Assembly (NCBI GenBank): GCA_003558435.1
Contig: PWLR01000019.1
Location: 1 to 64,000, forward strand
Reading direction: 5' to 3'
Length of the DNA: 64,000 bases
Source: Nitriliruptoraceae bacterium
GTDB taxonomy: Bacteria; Actinomycetota; Nitriliruptoria; Nitriliruptorales; Nitriliruptoraceae
Translations under genes and position numbers: made by a program
Notes under the pieces: model-generated
What the model saw: only the letters and a program-made list of their open reading frames with translations
Database searches by the model: none
What the model was told of the DNA's origin: nothing
Shown here: positions 1 to 7,813 of the stretch, piece after piece
Numbering within the stretch: the stretch's first letter is position 1
How the letters are laid out: every line of letters begins with the position of its first letter

Positions 1-121
1 CCACCAACGACAACACCCGATCGATATCCCGCTGCGGATCGATCACCGCAGCCACCGAACCATCACTCACCACATAACTACGATCCCCCAACGACGGGGT
101 CTCGATCGTCAAGATCTCCAT
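1..121 (-). CDS. MBL-fold hydrolase, persulfide dioxygenase-like (5' part only)
   Basis: These are the first 40 codons of a gene that leaves the window on the left. It opens MEILTIETPSLGDRSYVV and continues VIDPQRDIDRVL, the usual start of MBL-fold hydrolases that carry a rhodanese domain at the C-terminus and act on persulfides. The ATG follows GAGAGG at normal spacing. It lies 69 bases after a SulP transporter gene read in the same direction, so it is probably the third gene of a sulfur operon. The HxHxDH metal ligands lie outside the window, so the enzyme call rests on N-terminal resemblance only. Confidence 0.7.
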   Translation of the reverse strand, partial: MEILTIETPSLGDRSYVVSDGSVAAVIDPQRDIDRVLSLV

Positions 122-190
122 GTCGTACCTCTCTTGTTCGGGTGGTTTCTGACCGTTCGGGTGCGTCGTTCGGCGGTTTCGCCTACGGGC

Positions 191-1858
191 CTACAACGCC
201 GGTAATCGTCCGGACATTTCATCGGTCAGCCGTGCAGCCCGCGTCGCCGTCGGCACGTCCGCGTGGACCCTCCCCTCGAAGCGGCGGCCGAGGTGGGCGC
301 GATCGAACGGCCGGAGCACCCCGTCCCGGAGCCCGACGACGTGGAGCCGTACGCCGGCCGCGGAGCACGCGGCATCCACGGCGGCCAACGACTGCAGGCC
401 GGAGAGATCGGCGCTCGGGACCCCCGCGAGGTCGAGGACCAGCGGACCGCCGGCCTCTGGCTCGGAGCGCCGGTCCAGCTCCTCCTCGACGAAATCCAGC
501 AACCGCACGCCGCTCGCGGGAAGCAGGTCACCCTCGACGGTGAGCACGGTGGCCCCGTCCCGCGTGTCGACGGTGATCCGTGGGATCCCGACGCGCCACA
601 GCGACAGCACCAGGCTCGTCGCGATGCCGATGCCGATGCCGATCTCCACCCCGATCAGCAGGGTGGCCAGGAACGTGATCGTCAGCGCGAGGCCGTCGGT
701 GCGCTCGACCCGCCAGGCGTGGATCGCCTCCCGGACATCGACGAGCTTGGTGACCGCGACGAGCACCACGGCGGCGAGCACGACCTCCGGCAGCGTCGTG
801 AACAGCGGCGCGAGCAGCAGGAGCGCCAGCAGCACCCCGGCGGCCGTCACGAGGCTGGCGAGCGGACTGCGGGCTCCGGCCTCGTGGTTCACTGCCGTGC
901 GCGAGAACCCGCCGGCGACCGGGAACGCCTGCACCAGGCCCGCCGTCAGGTTGGCCGCACCGGAGGCGATCAGTTCCTGGTCCGGGTCGATGCGGTCACG
1001 GGTGCGTACGGCGATGGCGCGGGCGACACTGATGCCCTCGAGGTACGACAGCAATGCGATGATCGCCGCACCCGGCAGCAGCGCGACGACCTGGTCGAGC
1101 GAGGCGGATGGCACCCCCGGCAGCGGGAACCCGCCCGGCACCTCGCCGAGCACGGCCACACCGGCGTCCTGCAGCCCGAGCAGCGGGACCGCGGCCGTGG
1201 CCAGCACGACGACCAGCAGCGGGACGGGGACCCGGTTGCCCAGGCGACGGCCCAGCACCAGCCCGGCGATGGCGAGCACACCGACGGTGAGGGTCGCCGC
1301 GTTGGTCGCGTTCAGCGCCGCGAAGATGGCCGTGATCCGCTCCAACCAGCCTTCCGGACGTCCGATGTCGAGACCGAAGAGCTTGTCGAGTTGGCTGGTG
1401 GCGATCACGATCGCCGCGGCCGAGGTGAACCCGCTCACGACCGGATGGGAGAGCAGACCGGTGAGCCGCCCGGCACGGAGCAGCCCGAGCATGAGCTGTA
1501 GGGCGCCGACCAGGAGGGCGAGGACCCCCGCCAGGGCGATGTAGGTGCCCGGGTCGCCATCAGCGAGCGGGGCGAGCGTGGACGCGGTGAGCAGCGACAC
1601 GATCGCCACGGGCCCGAACGCGAGCTGTCCCGAGGTGCCGAGCAGGGCGTAGGCCACCAGCGGCACCGTCGAGGCGTACAGGCCCGCGACCGGGGGCATC
1701 CCCGCGAGCGCGGCGTAGGCCATCCCTTGGGGCACCAGCATGGCCGCGACCGTCAGCCCGGCCAGCACGTCGGCGCGACGGGACCCCCTGTCGGACCGAT
1801 CCAGCCAACCGATCAGCGGGATCCGACGCTGCAGCCACTCCGGCGCCCCGGCCATCAT
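191..1858 (-). CDS. SulP family anion transporter with STAS domain
   Basis: A 555-residue inner-membrane carrier of the SulP/SLC26 family, which moves sulfate, bicarbonate or other anions. The N-terminal motif LVPQGMAYAALAGMPPVAGLY is the SulP signature, followed by about ten to twelve hydrophobic segments and, from about residue 425, a cytoplasmic STAS domain (VLTVEGDLLPASGVRLLDF). The ORF track starts 82 codons earlier, but that extension reads through the rhodanese gene. The start at MMAGAPEW overlaps the rhodanese stop as ATGA, implying coupled translation. The substrate cannot be read from sequence: rhodanese and MBL neighbours suggest sulfate or sulfite, while the divergent carbonic-anhydrase-like gene allows bicarbonate. 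Confidence 0.93.
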   Translation of the reverse strand: MMAGAPEWLQRRIPLIGWLDRSDRGSRRADVLAGLTVAAMLVPQGMAYAALAGMPPVAGLYASTVPLVAYALLGTSGQLAFGPVAIVSLLTASTLAPLADGDPGTYIALAGVLALLVGALQLMLGLLRAGRLTGLLSHPVVSGFTSAAAIVIATSQLDKLFGLDIGRPEGWLERITAIFAALNATNAATLTVGVLAIAGLVLGRRLGNRVPVPLLVVVLATAAVPLLGLQDAGVAVLGEVPGGFPLPGVPSASLDQVVALLPGAAIIALLSYLEGISVARAIAVRTRDRIDPDQELIASGAANLTAGLVQAFPVAGGFSRTAVNHEAGARSPLASLVTAAGVLLALLLLAPLFTTLPEVVLAAVVLVAVTKLVDVREAIHAWRVERTDGLALTITFLATLLIGVEIGIGIGIATSLVLSLWRVGIPRITVDTRDGATVLTVEGDLLPASGVRLLDFVEEELDRRSEPEAGGPLVLDLAGVPSADLSGLQSLAAVDAACSAAGVRLHVVGLRDGVLRPFDRAHLGRRFEGRVHADVPTATRAARLTDEMSGRLPAL

Positions 1859-2397
1859 GCGGCTCGCGCCGAGGAGGGCCGGTTGTAGGGCAGCTTGGCC
1901 AGCGCCATACCCATCGCGCAGGTGTTGGTCACGGCCGCGGTCACGAGCCCGACACCGACGGCTCCGGCGACGAACCGTGCGGAGGGGTAGATCGTGCTGA
2001 GCGCGATGGACCCCGCGACGATGCCGCCCGCGACGAGCCGGACCTGGCGTTCCAGGTCCCAACGGATCACGTCCTGAACGACGTCGCCATCGTCGGCCTG
2101 CCACGCGAGCATTCCTCCCTCGAGGATGGGGAGATCGGTCACGCCGGCGGCCTCGAGGAGCTCCTGCGCCTGGTGGGCACGGGCTCCGGAGCGGCAGACC
2201 AGCACGACCTCGCTTCCAGCCTCCCGGAAGCCGGCGATCTCGTCCACGTACTGGTCCAGCTGGTCGAGGGGACGGTTCTTCGACGACGGGATGTGCACCG
2301 ACTCGAACTCGCCCGGTGTGCGGACGTCGACGATGGCGACGTCACCGGGCCGGGACTTGAGTACGTCAGGAGTGATGCAGTGGGTCGCTTGTGACAC
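1855..2397 (-). CDS. Rhodanese domain protein with DUF2892 membrane tail
   Basis: A 180-residue protein with a rhodanese (sulfurtransferase) domain at about residues 5-105 and a C-terminal DUF2892-type membrane hairpin, like E. coli YgaP. The active-site loop VLVCRSGAR supplies the persulfide-carrying cysteine and the signature DVRTPGEFESVHIP is present. Two hydrophobic segments follow (LVAGGIVAGSIAL and VAGAVGVGLVTAAV). The GTG start at 2397 is chosen because GGAGG lies six bases upstream; the longer ATG ORF has no such site. It is the first gene of the operon leading to the SulP and MBL genes and probably hands sulfane sulfur between membrane and cytoplasm. Confidence 0.92.
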   Translation of the reverse strand: MSQATHCITPDVLKSRPGDVAIVDVRTPGEFESVHIPSSKNRPLDQLDQYVDEIAGFREAGSEVVLVCRSGARAHQAQELLEAAGVTDLPILEGGMLAWQADDGDVVQDVIRWDLERQVRLVAGGIVAGSIALSTIYPSARFVAGAVGVGLVTAAVTNTCAMGMALAKLPYNRPSSARAA

Positions 2398-2455
2398 GTG
2401 TTCCTCCGGGAATTCGGGGATGGATCGGGCATGGGCGCGAGGGGCCCGGACATAA

Positions 2456-2465
2456 TGTACGTACA
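2456..2465. promoter_or_regulatory. Palindrome TGTACGTACA between divergent genes
   Basis: A perfect 10-base palindrome sits in the 108-base gap between the rhodanese operon and the divergent carbonic-anhydrase-like gene, in a short AT-rich patch (ATAATGTACGTACAAATAGG) that stands out from the GC-rich surroundings. A shared operator or promoter element is a reasonable guess. No regulator gene lies directly beside it. Confidence 0.35.
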
Positions 2466-2505
2466 AATAGGTATGCTGTCATCTCCGCCCCCCGACCGGA
2501 GAGCC

Positions 2506-2901
2506 ATGCCCGACTTCGCCGTCGCCGTCACCTGCATCGACGGCCGATTCCACGAAGCCCTGACCTCGTGGATGCGGCCACGGTTCGACGTCACCCACAT
2601 CGACCTGGTCACCGCTCCGGGCGTCAGTGCCGCCCTGGCTACCGGTGACGCGGGTGTGACCGAGGGGACCCTCGCCCGGTTGCGACCATCACTCGAAGCC
2701 CATCACGCCGCGGCCGTGGTGCTCGCCGCACACGAGGACTGCGCCGGCGATCCCTCGAGGCGCCGCGAACAACTGGCCGACCTGACCCTCGCCACGGCGC
2801 GACTACGCGCGCGCCTGGGCGATGCACGGCCGATCGTCGGCGTGCACCTGGGCATCGACGGGACGATCACGCTCGCGCCCGATCGAGCCTCGGATCGATA
2901 G
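2506..2901 (+). CDS. Small beta-carbonic-anhydrase-like protein
   Basis: A 131-residue protein with the zinc-site pattern of beta-carbonic anhydrases: VTCIDGRF gives the Cys-x-Asp-x-Arg motif near residue 9 and AAHEDCAG gives the His-x-x-Cys pair about 65 residues later. It is much shorter than the usual 190-220 residues, so it belongs to the short carbonic-anhydrase-like group whose activity is uncertain. ATG 2506 is preferred because GGAGAG precedes it and the catalytic motif starts right after; the ORF track adds 36 unlikely residues. It is divergent from the rhodanese-SulP operon. SulP proteins and carbonic anhydrases often work together in bicarbonate uptake, so a link is plausible but unproven. 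Confidence 0.75.
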   Translation: MPDFAVAVTCIDGRFHEALTSWMRPRFDVTHIDLVTAPGVSAALATGDAGVTEGTLARLRPSLEAHHAAAVVLAAHEDCAGDPSRRREQLADLTLATARLRARLGDARPIVGVHLGIDGTITLAPDRASDR

Positions 2902-2917
2902 GCCACCCGGAAAAACA

Positions 2918-3018
2918 CATCGATGACCATCGATGCGTTCAGCGCGCAGGGCCACCTCGACCCATCGACAGCGACCGATGCGTCACTTATCGTGACCCAT
3001 GCATCGACCGCCATCGAT
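2918..3018 (+). promoter_or_regulatory. Cluster of CATCGA(TG) motifs upstream of arsI-arsR
   Basis: Within 101 bases ahead of arsI the hexamer CATCGA occurs at 2918, 2928, 2963, 3002 and 3012, with the partial reverse form CGATG at 2976. The first two copies are full CATCGATG palindromes ten bases apart. The dyad GTCAC-ttatc-GTGAC lies among them at 2982-2996. This density suggests binding sites for the ArsR-type repressor encoded two genes downstream. Assigning the sites to that protein is inference. Confidence 0.5.
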
Positions 3019-3055
3019 ATGGTCCACGACACCCAGATCCCCAGGAGCACCCACC

Positions 3056-3493
3056 ATGAGCCGTGTCCAACTCGCACTGAACGTGACCGACCTGTCCGCA
3101 GCGATCCACTTCTACGGGGCACTGTTCGACGCGGAGCCCACGAAGGTCCGTGAGGGCTACGCGAACTTCGCGATCACCGACCCGCCGCTGAAGCTCGTCC
3201 TCATCGAAGCCGCAGAGGGCACCGCGGGCGGCAGCCTGAACCACCTCGGCGTCGAGGTGTCGAGCACCACCGAGGTCGCGACCGCCTCGGCACGGCTGGC
3301 GGCCACCGGACTCGAGACCGACGACCGTGCCGCCGAGACCTGTTGCTACGCCACCCAGGACAAGGTGTGGGTGTCCGGGCCCGATCGCGAACGCTGGGAG
3401 GTCTACACCGTGCTTCGTGACGCCGATCGCATGCACCCCGACCAGACCCCGTCGGCCACGGCTTCGTCGTCGACGGTGGCATGCTGCAACTGA
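3056..3493 (+). CDS. arsI: ArsI/CadI-type VOC family dioxygenase (C-As lyase)
   Basis: A 145-residue vicinal-oxygen-chelate protein that matches ArsI, the Fe(II)-dependent lyase cleaving the carbon-arsenic bond of methylarsenite and aromatic arsenicals; the mycobacterial relative is called CadI. Diagnostic pieces are RVQLALNVTDL at the start, GYANFAITDPPLKLVL, the metal-binding LNHLGVEV, and ETCCYATQDKVWV with the vicinal Cys pair that holds trivalent arsenic, then WEVYTVL with the Glu ligand. The ATG at 3056 follows AGGAG; the ORF track starts 19 codons earlier. It overlaps the long ORF of the next gene but ends 29 bases before that gene's likely start. It is probably arsenical- or metal-induced through the adjacent ArsR repressor. 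Confidence 0.93.
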   Translation: MSRVQLALNVTDLSAAIHFYGALFDAEPTKVREGYANFAITDPPLKLVLIEAAEGTAGGSLNHLGVEVSSTTEVATASARLAATGLETDDRAAETCCYATQDKVWVSGPDRERWEVYTVLRDADRMHPDQTPSATASSSTVACCN

Positions 3494-3522
3494 CCGGCGA
3501 CCTCGCACGACCCGGAGGCGAG

Positions 3523-3825
3523 ATGACCGACACCGATGTGTTCGACCTGCTGGACGTGCTCGCCGACCCGCACCGTCGCCAGATCCTGCAACGCCTGGTC
3601 GACGGTGCGGTGTGCACGTGCACGGACCTCGTCGCGGCGACCGGGGTCGGTCAGCCCACGGTCTCGCACCACCTGAAGGTGCTGCGGGAAGCGGGCTTGG
3701 TGCGCGGTGAGCGGTGCGGACGGTTCGTGGAGTACTCGGTGGTGCCGGCTCGGCTTCGGACCCTGGCCGTAGCGTTCACCACACTGGCCGACCGCGCCGA
3801 GATGGTGGGATCGACCCGCTCCTGA
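3523..3825 (+). CDS. arsR: ArsR/SmtB family metal-responsive repressor
   Basis: A 100-residue winged-helix repressor. The helix-turn-helix reads TGVGQPTVSHHLKVLREAGLV, and the metal site VCTCTDL at the start of the recognition region gives the Cys-x-Cys of arsenite sensors. ATG 3523 is chosen because CGGAGGCGAG precedes it; the longer ORF start at 3481 lies inside arsI. Gene order arsI then arsR in one direction fits an autoregulated detoxification operon whose repressor lets go when trivalent arsenic binds the cysteines. A hairpin terminator follows at 3989. The metal specificity is inferred from the motif, not proven. Confidence 0.92.
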   Translation: MTDTDVFDLLDVLADPHRRQILQRLVDGAVCTCTDLVAATGVGQPTVSHHLKVLREAGLVRGERCGRFVEYSVVPARLRTLAVAFTTLADRAEMVGSTRS

Positions 3826-3988
3826 GCGGTCACGGACTCCCCGGCGTCAGCACCTCGTGGACTCGCCGGAGAGAAGGTCCGCCGCTCCGGCGACCGTGAC
3901 CGGATCCTGCGGCGACGGACCGGTTCCGCCCTCGCCGTGTGCTGGGCGTGTCACCCACACCCGGGCGGACGCGGCCCCGGAACAGCAG

Positions 3989-4013
3989 CGAGCCCCGCCG
4001 AAGGCGGGGCTCG
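3989..4013. terminator. Hairpin terminator between convergent arsR and csp genes
   Basis: A perfect 11-base stem CGAGCCCCGCC / GGCGGGGCTCG with a 3-base loop. It sits between arsR, ending at 3825 on the plus strand, and the cold shock gene, ending at 4076 on the minus strand, so it can serve both. Neither side shows a clean T run. Apart from this hairpin, nothing coding was seen in the 250-base gap. Confidence 0.75.
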
Positions 4014-4075
4014 ACTCGACCGTGGTGTTCGTCCGGCTATGCCAGTTCGAACCTCAAGATCGTCACCTCGTCAGC

Positions 4076-4279
4076 TCAGAGCGGCTGGACGTCGGTGGCC
4101 TGGGGGCCCTTCTGGCCCTGGCCAACGTTGAAGCTGACCTTCTGGTTCTCGTCCAGCGACTTGTAACCTTCCGCGATGATCGCGGAGAAGTGAACGAACA
4201 GGTCCTCGCCACCTTCATCGGGCTGGATGAAACCGAAGCCCTTGTCGGCGTTGAACCACTTGACGGTACCTTCTGGCAT
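4076..4279 (-). CDS. Cold shock domain protein
   Basis: A 67-residue single cold-shock domain: [21 protein letters not shown] with RNP1 (KGFGFI) and RNP2 (DLFVHFSAI). Such proteins bind single-stranded nucleic acids, melt RNA structure and keep translation going in the cold or during growth shifts. The length matches CspA-type proteins exactly. The start at 4279 follows AAGGGA; the 98-residue ORF start is an upstream in-frame codon without a ribosome site. The upstream region is nearly 300 bases long, typical of csp genes with a long leader, and contains a 17-base palindrome. Confidence 0.97.
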   Translation of the reverse strand: MPEGTVKWFNADKGFGFIQPDEGGEDLFVHFSAIIAEGYKSLDENQKVSFNVGQGQKGPQATDVQPL

Positions 4280-4357
4280 GTGCTGTTCCCTTGTTTGATG
4301 GCGCATCGGCTCGGGTGGTTCGAGCGGAATCGCAAGAACGATAGGCCCCGACCGGGC

Positions 4358-4374
4358 GCGTGGTGACACCACGC
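4358..4374. promoter_or_regulatory. 17-base perfect palindrome upstream of the cold shock gene
   Basis: GCGTGGTG-a-CACCACGC has 8-base arms around one central base. It is centred about 87 bases upstream of the csp start in a region that otherwise holds no gene (4280-4576). It could be a repressor site or, if transcribed, a leader hairpin. No matching copy was noticed elsewhere in the window. Confidence 0.45.
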
Positions 4375-4576
4375 TACCTCATCATCCGGGTTTCGCAACG
4401 TCCGGCACCGATGGCGCACGGTGCACCGGGAGGGGTCGCGTCTCCGGCGGGCGCCGTGGTGGTTGCATCGGCGCCGACCGGACGCGACAGCGCAACTCCG
4501 GGTGGGGCCCGATCCTGGATGCGCTGAGCCGAGCCCGCCTCGTCGGACCCACGAACGGCAACGCAGCTCACCGGGG

Positions 4577-5350
4577 TCAGGTCGCGGGTCCGCCGTGGCG
4601 TCCCTGACCTGCGCGGAAGCGCGCGAGGCCCTCGTGCATGCCACCGGCGTCGATGGCCGCGATGCCGCCATCGTGCTCGGCCAGCAAGGCGTCCGCGAGC
4701 GACAGCCCGTGCGAGGTGAGCGCCGATGCCCGGTCGGCCAGCATCGTGGTCCGGGGCAGCGCGGCCAGTTGATGGGCCAGCGCCACGGCCTCGGCCAGCG
4801 CCGACCCAGGCGCCGCGACCCGGGTCGCCAGGCCGATCGCGAGCGCTTCCTCGGCGTCCACCGGGCGGCCCGTGAGGATCAGATCCATCGCCCGTGCCTG
4901 CCCGATCAGCCTCGGCAGGCGCACGGTGCCGCCGTCGATCAGCGGCACGCCCCACCGTCGGCAGAAGACCCCCAGGACGGCGTCCGCCGCCACGATCCGC
5001 AGGTCCGCCCACAGCGCCAACTCCAGACCGCCGGCGACCGCATGGCCCTCCACCGCCGCGATCACGGGCTTGCCGAGCTGCATCCGCGTCGGACCCATCG
5101 GGCCACGCTCCGAGCGCTCGAGCCGGTTGGTGCGTTCCGGATCGACCGCCACCGCATGCAGGTCGGCGCCGGCGCAGAAGGTCCCACCCGCGCCCGTCAG
5201 CACGGCCACGTGCTGGGCGGGGTCGTCGTCGAACCGCTCGAACGCCTCGAGCAGCGCGTCCGCCGTGGGACGGTCCACGGCGTTGCGAACCTCCGGCCGG
5301 TCGATCGTGACGACCAGGACCGGGCCGTCCATGTGGGTGCGAACACTCAT
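4577..5350 (-). CDS. Crotonase / enoyl-CoA hydratase family protein
   Basis: A 257-residue crotonase-fold enzyme. The oxyanion-hole segments are seen as GGTFCAGADLHAV and HAVAGGLELALWADLRI. The first acid of rat crotonase (Glu144) is kept as the E of GGLELAL. The second (Glu164) aligns with a Cys in GVFCRRWGVPLIDGGTVRLPR, so simple water addition to an enoyl-CoA is not assured. The FCRRWGVPLIDGGT pattern belongs to a recognisable subfamily usually annotated only as crotonase family. The start at 5350 follows AGAGGT. Its CoA substrate is unknown and no fatty-acid genes lie beside it. Confidence 0.88.
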   Translation of the reverse strand: MSVRTHMDGPVLVVTIDRPEVRNAVDRPTADALLEAFERFDDDPAQHVAVLTGAGGTFCAGADLHAVAVDPERTNRLERSERGPMGPTRMQLGKPVIAAVEGHAVAGGLELALWADLRIVAADAVLGVFCRRWGVPLIDGGTVRLPRLIGQARAMDLILTGRPVDAEEALAIGLATRVAAPGSALAEAVALAHQLAALPRTTMLADRASALTSHGLSLADALLAEHDGGIAAIDAGGMHEGLARFRAGQGRHGGPAT

Positions 5351-5477
5351 CGGGGTGACCTCTCGAGGATCGACCGGGACCGGTCCGGCGAGGGTCGCAC
5401 ATCGCAGCGCCCTCCGGATGCGGGTGCCCGGGTCGCAGGGGCAGAGGTCGCCCTCGCCGAGGCCCCGGGACCGGTCC

Positions 5478-6410
5478 CTAGACGGGGGCCTCCTGGAGCT
5501 GCCCGAGCGTGGTCCGTGAACGCTCGCGCTGGGCGAGCCACACCCCGCCGATGGTCAGCACGGTGCCGGCCAGCACCACCAGGGTCAGCGCTTCGCCGAG
5601 CACGAGCGCTCCGGCCACCAGGGCGACGATCGGGATCAGGTAGGTGACCATGACCGCACTGGTGGCCCCGACCCCCTCGATCAAGGCGTAGAAGGTCAGG
5701 AAGGCCAGCGCGGTCCCGAACACGCCGAGGGCCACCAGGGCGAGGACGGCCGACACCGGCACGACGGCGAGTTCGGGGACGGGTGCGAACAACGCCGCAG
5801 CCGGGATGGTCAGCACGGCACTGGCCAGCACCTGACCGGTGGCGATGGCCAACGGCGAGTGGTGGCCCGACACGTACTGCTTGGCGTAGACCGTGCCCCC
5901 GCCGTAGGACACGGTTGCCAGAACGATCGCTGCTGCCGCCAGGACCGTCCCCGGCCTACCGAGGTTGCCGGAGACCGCGAGTCCCGTGCCGCTGAGCGCG
6001 ACCAGCAACCCCAGGACCCGGCGCGCGGACGCGCGCTCGACCCGCACGAGCATCGCGATCAGCAGCGTGGATGTGGGGGCCAACGCGTTGACGACGGCGA
6101 CCAGGCCCGACGGCAGGAACTGCGTCGCTCACGCCATCAGCCCCCAGGGGATCGCGTTCCCCAGTGCAGCCAGCAGGGTGAGGTCACGCCAGACGGCGAG
6201 GCCGCGCGGCAGGCGGGTGCCGCGCACCCGGAGGATGACCAGCAGCACGATGGCGCCGATGACGCACCGGACCGCCACGATCCACAGCGGCGCCACGGTT
6301 TCCACCGCGACCTTGATGAACAGGAACGAGCACCCCCACATCAGCCCCAGCGCCACGAGCAGCACGACATCACGGGTGGTGAAGGTCGACCGGACCTGGG
6401 TGACGGCCAC
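5478..6410 (-). pseudogene. EamA/DMT permease interrupted by one in-frame TGA
   Basis: Two ORFs in the same frame together make one ten-helix EamA-type drug/metabolite transporter of about 310 codons. The first half (LVALGLMWGCSFLFIKVAVE ... AIPWGLMA) stops at TGA 6131-6129 and the second half resumes at once as ATQFLPSGLVAVVNALAP. The sequence across the break is CTG ATG GCG TGA GCG ACG, and family members normally have Trp there (TGG), so one G-to-A change explains it. No frameshift is needed. GTG 6410 is chosen as start because AGGAA precedes it. It may be a recent nonsense pseudogene, a read error, or a leaky stop; the second half has an internal ATG at 6083 but would lack the first helices. 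Confidence 0.88.
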
Positions 6411-6646
6411 GAGGGTTCCTGGCACGAGAGCTGGCCCGAGCGGGGGGAACCGCGGGCGCAACGAGGAGGGAAGCGGCGCCGAGAGTATCTCGACATCGAG
6501 AGAGTCGATATCCGACCCACCGGCCGACGATGCGCGGAGTGGCCACTCCCAGCCGGACGGCCCGGTCGGCAGCCCGAGACGGGCGCTTCGTTGCGGTCCG
6601 TCCTTCGTTGCGGTCCGAGGGGCTCGGCCCGACCGCGTCGCCGCGG

Positions 6647-7813
6647 CTACCGAGGGGCCAGGGGCTTGAGACGGTTCTCACGCTTCGGGGGCACCAGCGC
6701 GACCAGCAGGGCAGGGGTGGCCGCGGCCAGCAGTGCCACGTCGCCGCCGAAACGGGTGGCCAGCACCCCGAACAGGCTCGGCCCGATGATGAACCCGGCC
6801 GCGATGAACACGATGGCCAAGGTGAACCCGGTGGTGGGGCGATCTCGGTAGACATGCTGGCTCCACATCACCAGCAGAGCGAACCCGGTCGTGAAACCCA
6901 CCCCGAACAGGCCCGCCGACCCGAGGGCGGCGACCGTCGAACCGGGCGCGACCAGCAGCACGAGGAACGATCCGCTGATCAGGACCAGCATCACCGCCAA
7001 CGGTCTACGCACGCCGAAACGGTTGGCGATGCTGCCGCCGAAGGCACCCACCGCAGCGCCGGCGATCCCCAGGGTCGCCCACATCGCCGGACCGATCCAA
7101 CCGGCCAGGCCGGCATCCTGGACGGTGACCGGCGCGTACGCGAAGTAGGCACCGCAGGTGATCGATATCCCCAGTGCGACGACCAGCATCCGCAGCGACC
7201 GGGGGTTGAGGAACCACCCCAGCCGGGGCCGTCGGTGGCCGGAGACCGGACCTACCGTGTCTGGTGCCAGCACGCGCCAGGCCGCCGCGGCCGCCACCAG
7301 CCCGATCGCCGCGAACCCCCACCACACGGCCCGCCACCGGTCCCCGGCCACCAGCGTGATCCCGCTGGCGACCACCAGACCGACCGGCGAGCCGGCGTTG
7401 ACCAGCGCAAGCGCACGCCGGGTCTCCTGCGTCGGGACCTTGTACGCGATCGCATCCGAGAACGGCGCCCACGCCCCGCCGGCGCTGGTGCCCGCCGCGA
7501 TCACCCCCACGGCCAGCAGGATCGGACCAGGCGCCGATGCCATCGTGGCCGCACCGACCGCCAACAGCAGACACCCCGAGACCACCGGCACGCGAGGCCC
7601 GTACCGGGCCGTGAGGACCCCGGTGGCCACGGTGGCGACCAGGTAGCCCGCCTGCGCCGAGCTGGCGTAGAAGCCCAGCACGTCCAGTGACAGGCCGAAC
7701 TCCTCCCGGAACCTCGGTACGAACAGCCCGAACGCCTGCCGACCGAGGGCGTAGGTCGCTACCAGTGCCAGCAGACCCGCAAGCCCGACACGGGAACTCT
7801 GACTGATCGGCAC
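6647..7813 (-). CDS. MFS permease (YbfB/YjiJ-like)
   Basis: A 388-residue major facilitator with twelve hydrophobic segments. The first half contains GRQAFGLFVPRFREEFGLSLDVLGFYASSAQ and RYGPRVPVVSG, the second half a repeat-like NRFGVRRPLAVML. This resembles the YbfB/YjiJ group of presumed exporters or organic-anion carriers. GTG 7813 is taken as start because GGAAGGA lies five bases upstream; the ORF track adds 63 unlikely residues. It is a single gene with 233 bases before the broken EamA gene and 600 empty bases upstream. No substrate can be assigned. Confidence 0.85.
   Translation of the reverse strand: MPISQSSRVGLAGLLALVATYALGRQAFGLFVPRFREEFGLSLDVLGFYASSAQAGYLVATVATGVLTARYGPRVPVVSGCLLLAVGAATMASAPGPILLAVGVIAAGTSAGGAWAPFSDAIAYKVPTQETRRALALVNAGSPVGLVVASGITLVAGDRWRAVWWGFAAIGLVAAAAAWRVLAPDTVGPVSGHRRPRLGWFLNPRSLRMLVVALGISITCGAYFAYAPVTVQDAGLAGWIGPAMWATLGIAGAAVGAFGGSIANRFGVRRPLAVMLVLISGSFLVLLVAPGSTVAALGSAGLFGVGFTTGFALLVMWSQHVYRDRPTTGFTLAIVFIAAGFIIGPSLFGVLATRFGGDVALLAAATPALLVALVPPKRENRLKPLAPR

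Noticed and set aside
263-1501. 412-codon plus-strand ORF opposite SulP
   Set aside because: Antisense shadow of the SulP gene, rich in Gln, Arg and Glu, without start signals.
6129-6131. TGA read as selenocysteine in the EamA permease
   Set aside because: The aligned residue is Trp in the family, not Cys, and no selenium-insertion context was seen; mutation or read error is simpler.
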